Position numbers and translations under genes: made by a program. From Paragonimus westermani (taxonomy: Eukaryota > Platyhelminthes > Trematoda > Plagiorchiida > Troglotrematidae): a stretch of DNA of 64,000 nucleotides. The stretch is taken from contig QNGE01000125.1 of the NCBI GenBank assembly GCA_008508345.1, positions 78,776 through 142,775 of the forward strand. The letters are read 5' to 3'. Positions 59,301 to 64,000 of this stretch are shown in pieces. The notes below the pieces were generated by a model, which made no database searches, was not told where the DNA came from, and saw only the letters and a list, made by a program, of their open reading frames with translations. Numbering within the stretch: position 1 is the stretch's first letter; each line of letters starts with the position of its first letter.

Positions 59301-62066
59301 ATTATTTATCACCAAAGAAGCCACCTCAATTTAGATTCACTGTAATGAGTGTGGCTTATAAAGCAATTTCTTGAGTTTTTGCTTTCAGATGATGATGCTC
59401 TCCGAGTTGGTTACTCAAGTCAGTTCATTAAAGTGGTTTGTGCACCCTGACGGGCGATCATTCCTGTTTATCATCAATAGATCGTATCAACCTGTTTGTC
59501 GTTACATCAATTGCGCAAATTTCTGTCTGAATGAGACCGAGCTACTATATTTTGAACAACGCTCACTGAGGTGTACTTTTACGTAAGATACGGTGGCAAC
59601 TACGTCGTAAGTGTGTGGTCGCATGAGTTTTCTGGTTTATCTAATTAACGCAGTGTTCAAACAGCGTAACCATTTTGACCATACTCGTCACTACGAAGGT
59701 AGAATTGTTCACGTGTTGTGAGTGGCAACGCAGTGGTATTTTCTGTATTGACTTTTTACCCAGAATCATGGACATATTCTTCTCTTCCATACACACTAGA
59801 CCACACTTGCGAGGCCTACGCTAAGATGGACAACAGGAGGAATAACGTTGCGTAGTAAACTCGTCCGGGATTTTAAAACAAGCTTGTGTGTGTTCACCTT
59901 TCAAAATAAACCGCGATTTACCGTCCATTTTATTCGGTTCCATTGTCCGCTGCGCCGCAACCGGCATCTCATTGTCCACTGATCGATTGGTTTTGATTGG
60001 CGATATACTGCATAAGTATAATCTGATGCATTCATGTATCGCACTGCTGTTCCCATGAGTGAAGGAAACTGCCATCATTCTTGCAGCTTATGTCCATAAG
60101 AGAAAGAACAAACCTTGATAACTATCATTAGTTGCCTGTCCTCTTTGCTGGTGGCCAGTTCTATCCGAACTGATAAACCTCAGAACTCTGATAGCGGTCA
60201 GTTGTTCCCTTCTGACGTCTACTCACTTTCCGCCTCTCAATAAGCCAGTGTCTCGATAAGTGATCGTTATGCACTTCGATACACATTCAACCAAATTCGT
60301 TCTTTGAGGTTTTGCGCAACTCAGCTGCAGACAACACACTATTGTTGGAGTTAATCAACAGCGCATATCCCTTTCGTGGCCGAGATTTGAATTCCGGCCA
60401 AGTTTTCTTGAGACAGCCATGCTTACTACCTTGCCACCTTACATTAGGCTTGTCCAAATTATCATATGCGATTGTGAGTAATAGCCGAGGTGTCGGATAG
60501 TCTTCGTTGAAAGCACTTCCTGCCAGATGTTTTTCAATAATTCTGCTAACCGGAATTCTCAGCCAAGGTGAGCACTCCAATTTCATTAAACCCCTTGTGT
60601 CGTTCAGTGTAAACGCACTCTGTTGGTACTATGGTCACTTTGTAGACCACCGTTTAGGTGAACAGTACGAAATACAGATCATTCTGCCAGTCGACACTTC
60701 TTACTCGACGTAGGACTTGACCTTAGTTAGTTCCGTAACACATCTTGCTGTTGTGTTGTCGATACCATTTCGGTTTACAGTTATGTAAGCCGTGTAAAGA
60801 TCTTACTGGGACTTCGGCTCATGCTTGGTCGCGCTGCCTTCTCTTACAAGTCTATCAGCGAAACTTCTGATTTGAAAATACCCAGACCCACGGTGTATCC
60901 AGGTTACAGAAAGTAGGTTCACGAATATAGCGAGCATCCGAAACCAGAACGTCTGGCCTGCTTGGTACAGTTCACTCAACTCAGTACAAGATTGCGAGTG
61001 CTAAAAATGTGGTGGTGAGTACAGAAAGGCAAGTGCACCTGGTCAAAGATGTTTCTAATGTTCACGCTTGATTTGTGCGTTTAAGCAATGTTAACCTCTT
61101 CTGTTCACACACTAATTGAACGTGTCTTCAGTAATCTTGTAGCTCCTCTACGTGAAAAAAACGTTGCTACCGTCTTCGTACCTAGGAAAGACTGTCTGTG
61201 TTCATAACCCGTTAGACTGCATCAACTTCTCAAGCTGTCATATGTATGTAGACCCCTGAGTTACTAAAAGTTGACTGGGGGAAAAGGAAAACCTACGTTC
61301 ACACTTGTTAACTGCTTTTATAAAAATGTGGGATTTCTCGTTAACAGAACGGTGCAATGTGGCTTACTTAAGCCAGTTGCTGTTAGCAGACAACAGTGAG
61401 AAAATAAGTCTGTCATTTATGTCGCCAAGATCTTATATCTGGGAGAAGTCGATACTTGGCCTCGTATCTAGACAGCCTACTCAATGTTTCTGTGGCACAC
61501 GATTCTACTCTTTTGAGTTTCTGTGAAACCGTATGGAATAGCATCCAATTTAACAGCACATTCATTTGTCCAATAGATGTTAACCAGCCGCCTCCGTCTG
61601 TCTCGTATTTTAATGAATGCTTCCCTAATAGATCGACACGCGTATTAATTTCCATGAGATTTTCATATGTTCTACTCACAGATAGTATTACCCACCTTAG
61701 CACTGGGTTCGAACTCAGTTATGTTCATGCAAACCGGCCACTATCGTTTTAAAATTTTCCAGTGCAGTTTTGCATGCGAATCTGATGTAGAGTTCGTTGG
61801 TACTCACTAGGTGGTGAGAATAATAGAAATCCAAGCAAGATTAGGTTTTTCCAGTGAAGAACAGGGTCAACATTTTGCGAACGCGCACACACTTAAGTCG
61901 TAATTGTCAACGCCAAATCACGGCCTACCCGGTTGGCAATATGGAAGTATTCCATAGCACTCGTAATTGCAGCAAACTATTTTAACTCTGATTGGGGAGG
62001 TTCACTTCAAGGACTTCGTGACGTTTGTTGGTTATATGCTGTAGCCTGTCGTTTCAACCATGGTGA
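56400..62066. other. Mostly featureless; scattered pol III-like motifs
   Basis: I see no supported gene. On the + strand at 61705-61719 gggttcgaactcag is a good B-box match without a paired A box. A short exon-like start after gctttcag (59388) reads only about 20 codons before a stop. Confidence 0.45.
60330..60480 (-). repeat. Possible SINE-like dispersed repeat
   Basis: On the - strand aaggtggcaaggtagtaagc is followed by ggaattcaaatctcggccac, an A-/B-box-like pair about 38 nt apart. The spurious translation (LDKPNVRWQGSKHGCLK) has the look of a repeat-derived 'protein' common in fluke gene predictions. That last point is from memory and uncertain. Confidence 0.3.
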
Positions 62067-62612
62067 TCAACTACAGAAGAGATTGTAACAATTTTTCTGA
62101 AATACGTACCACTCAAGCACACTGGAGTGCAACACTGCAAAAACTTAGTTTGCAGCGACATGAGAACCGCATTTGGTGTCAAATGGTATGCGCGAAACAC
62201 GTATGCCAGCGAGAATTACACATATTTACAGGGCGTACCGTCTAACTCACAACCGCTTAGCAACAGACGTCCGTACCAATATGTGCCAGGATCATTTGTG
62301 TTAAATCTGTACAAGCAGGTTCCAGTACGTCATTTGAGCAACGTGTTAATCGATGAACACAACAAAAACATGCAAATCAAAGGTCAAATGAACTGGGACG
62401 AAATTGCCACTCTTGGCGAAGAAGGGTCACAAGAATTGCCAGATTTTACCAAAAAAATCAAACTTCAGGCAGACGTGTTCAAAAAGATGCGCTACAGCGA
62501 TGAACTACTAAAAGTGCTAAAGGTGGACACAAATAAAGCCGTATTTTATATTTCGAGAAGCAGTATTTTTAACCGGGAAAGTCAAGCGAAAATCTATGCC
62601 TGTGATGGGTGA
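62067..62612 (+). CDS. Unrecognised probable terminal exon (about 180 codons)
   Basis: The frame is open from 62067 (after TGA 62064-62066) to TGA at 62610-62612. It is the longest open frame in the window outside transposons and the CaMKII intron read-through. An acceptor at gatcaactacag (ending 62077) is a plausible start; another possibility is tatttacag (62230). The only early start-like codon (62127) is GTG, so an exon spliced from upstream is more likely than a single-exon gene. Composition is protein-like: TAFGVKWYARNTYASENYTY, RRPYQYVPGSFVLNLYKQVP, MNWDEIATLGEEGSQELPDF and a Lys-rich end. There is no signal peptide or membrane segment. I do not recognise the family and see no partner exon. 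Confidence 0.5.
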   Translation, partial: STTEEIVTIFLKYVPLKHTGVQHCKNLVCSDMRTAFGVKWYARNTYASENYTYLQGVPSNSQPLSNRRPYQYVPGSFVLNLYKQVPVRHLSNVLIDEHNKNMQIKGQMNWDEIATLGEEGSQELPDFTKKIKLQADVFKKMRYSDELLKVLKVDTNKAVFYISRSSIFNRESQAKIYACDG

Positions 62613-64000
62613 AAACGTTGTGTAGGCAATTGACCAAACACTCAACAGTGTGCACCTTAATGTGATTTGAGCATGCTTACTGCTCGCTAGCCTGGCCAAT
62701 TACCCTTAGTTGTGACTCGTTCAATTTCCCAACCTGTCCGTAGTCCACCAGCCGTAGACTTTATGGAGTACCTTACAAGGTCTTATATGGTAATACATCC
62801 TTATGCACAATGCACAACAGCCATTCTGCACGAAGGCAATACGAGTTGATTGGATTGGTCAGCTCCTCTAATTTATGCCTCGTTCGTTCTGTGATCGGGT
62901 TAACCGTGGCCGGTTTCTAACCTCGGTTTGTTCACACTTTTCACTGGTTTAACGACTTCCACTGATGTAAGCTCCATTGTGAGGGAGAAAACTGCAGAAC
63001 CCACTAGACTACCCTGCAATTCTAATGCGACCCAACAGGAAGCACACAACTTGGTACACATACCTACCTATCGCACATGAGGAGCGTATTTTCCTCTCTG
63101 AGTAGTCGAATCAATTAATACGCATTTTGCTTGGTGAGAGTGATACGGATTGTGCAAGGAATGCGGTAAAATATGACGTTAGGCAAAGTACACCGTGAAA
63201 CCCACTGTCAGTGGACCATGAGAAGAAGTTGAACTGAACTAGGTACCGTTGAGAAAAACCGATCCAACGGAAACCCTTTGAGGAACAGGACAGTCAACAC
63301 CGGAACTGGATAAACTCAGAGGATTACTAAATAAGGAGACCTTTAGGATGGGATCCGCCATTCTGTTGTTAAATTTTGCTATAGTTTGGAACTACCACGT
63401 TTTTTTCCGCCATGCTACACATGACTAACTGTTAGTCTACCTGAGACGGCTGATGAGGAAACGATTAATTCACAGTTTACAAACAGGATTGCTGGAAAAG
63501 ATGCGAGTGGTAGGGTAGTGTGGTATCACACGGACATGTCTGACGAACATAGTCACACATCTGCCAAAACGGACGGAAGTCATAAGGCTGAAACAAGTTG
63601 GAACAAGTCTGAGCAGTCGAAATGGGCAATGCACGACGGTCACACTATCAAAACTAAACTAAACATTGCACTACTGTCCTACCAAACATTTTTCTCTCAT
63701 TTCCCGATGGTAATGAGCAGCTGTTGAGTTCCTCAAACAGTAGACTGAGTACGAGGATAACGGTTGTTGATACAAAGGTTAGGCTGTCGCTCTGACGTAT
63801 AGTAAAATGATTGACATTTCGGTCAAACACAGAAAACCTTGCTGAATTGGAAGAGACAACTTTGAAAACACTGGTGCAGAATGTGCGGAAATTACGCTGG
63901 GTCCTTTCATGCTAGTTCATCCATGCAACCGATAACCAATATTCACCGATCTGCTGCTTTGACTGAACGCAAACTTGGGTATATGGACCGGCAAACTTAC
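62613..64000. other. No supported feature
   Basis: Downstream of the 62.6 kb stop no AATAAA is seen in the next few hundred bases and no further coding signal is apparent to the window end. Confidence 0.45.

Noticed and set aside
1..64000. Bacterial-type systems (operons, CRISPR arrays, phage or defence islands)
   Set aside because: No direct-repeat/spacer arrays, no ribosome-binding-site-linked gene runs and no long uninterrupted coding frames. The sequence is eukaryotic throughout.

Overview
This window is eukaryotic, intron-rich and repeat-laden animal DNA. It has no operons and no long intact reading frames, but it does hold consensus GT-AG splice junctions, microsatellites and many decayed transposable elements. 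The mix of elements (RTE-like LINE tails, a Penelope-like GIY-YIG tail, a tRNA-related SINE with inverted ends, Ty3/gypsy remnants) together with multi-kb introns suggests a flatworm, most likely a trematode. That placement is an inference, not a proof.

The only gene I can name lies on the + strand at about 1-27 kb. It is the 3' half of calcium/calmodulin-dependent protein kinase II (CaMKII). Six exons join in a single phase-consistent frame: 848-890 (calmodulin-binding/inhibitory segment), 6558-6659 (variable linker), and 20962-21037, 23241-23335, 24797-24914 and 25451-25628 (association or 'hub' domain and stop). The kinase domain must lie upstream of the window. An in-phase 54-bp cassette exon (19931-19984) and an exon-like segment that would bring in an early stop (6722-6812) point to alternative linker splicing. 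The introns hold two near full-length copies of a 308-bp tRNA-like repeat in opposite orientations. One lies on each side of the linker exon. A solo LTR with a 4-bp target duplication, a decayed LINE and microsatellites are also present. Around 24.5 kb an 87-bp duplication meets at a single N and is probably an assembly artefact.

From about 28 to 62 kb the window is mostly intergenic. It contains a LINE 3' end (32.2-33.6 kb, - strand, with a zinc-finger tail) that stops beside a near-perfect palindrome, a gypsy RNase H remnant (35.4 kb), a second LINE (39.7 kb), Tc1/mariner/IS630-type transposase remnants in both orientations (43.6 and 45.0-45.8 kb), a Penelope-like endonuclease tail (45.9-46.3 kb) and degenerate SINE copies. 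Near the right end, 62067-62612 holds the longest open frame with no transposon match (about 180 codons). It looks like a real terminal exon, but I do not recognise it. I saw no rRNA, no convincing intact tRNA, no CRISPR array and no novel multi-gene system.
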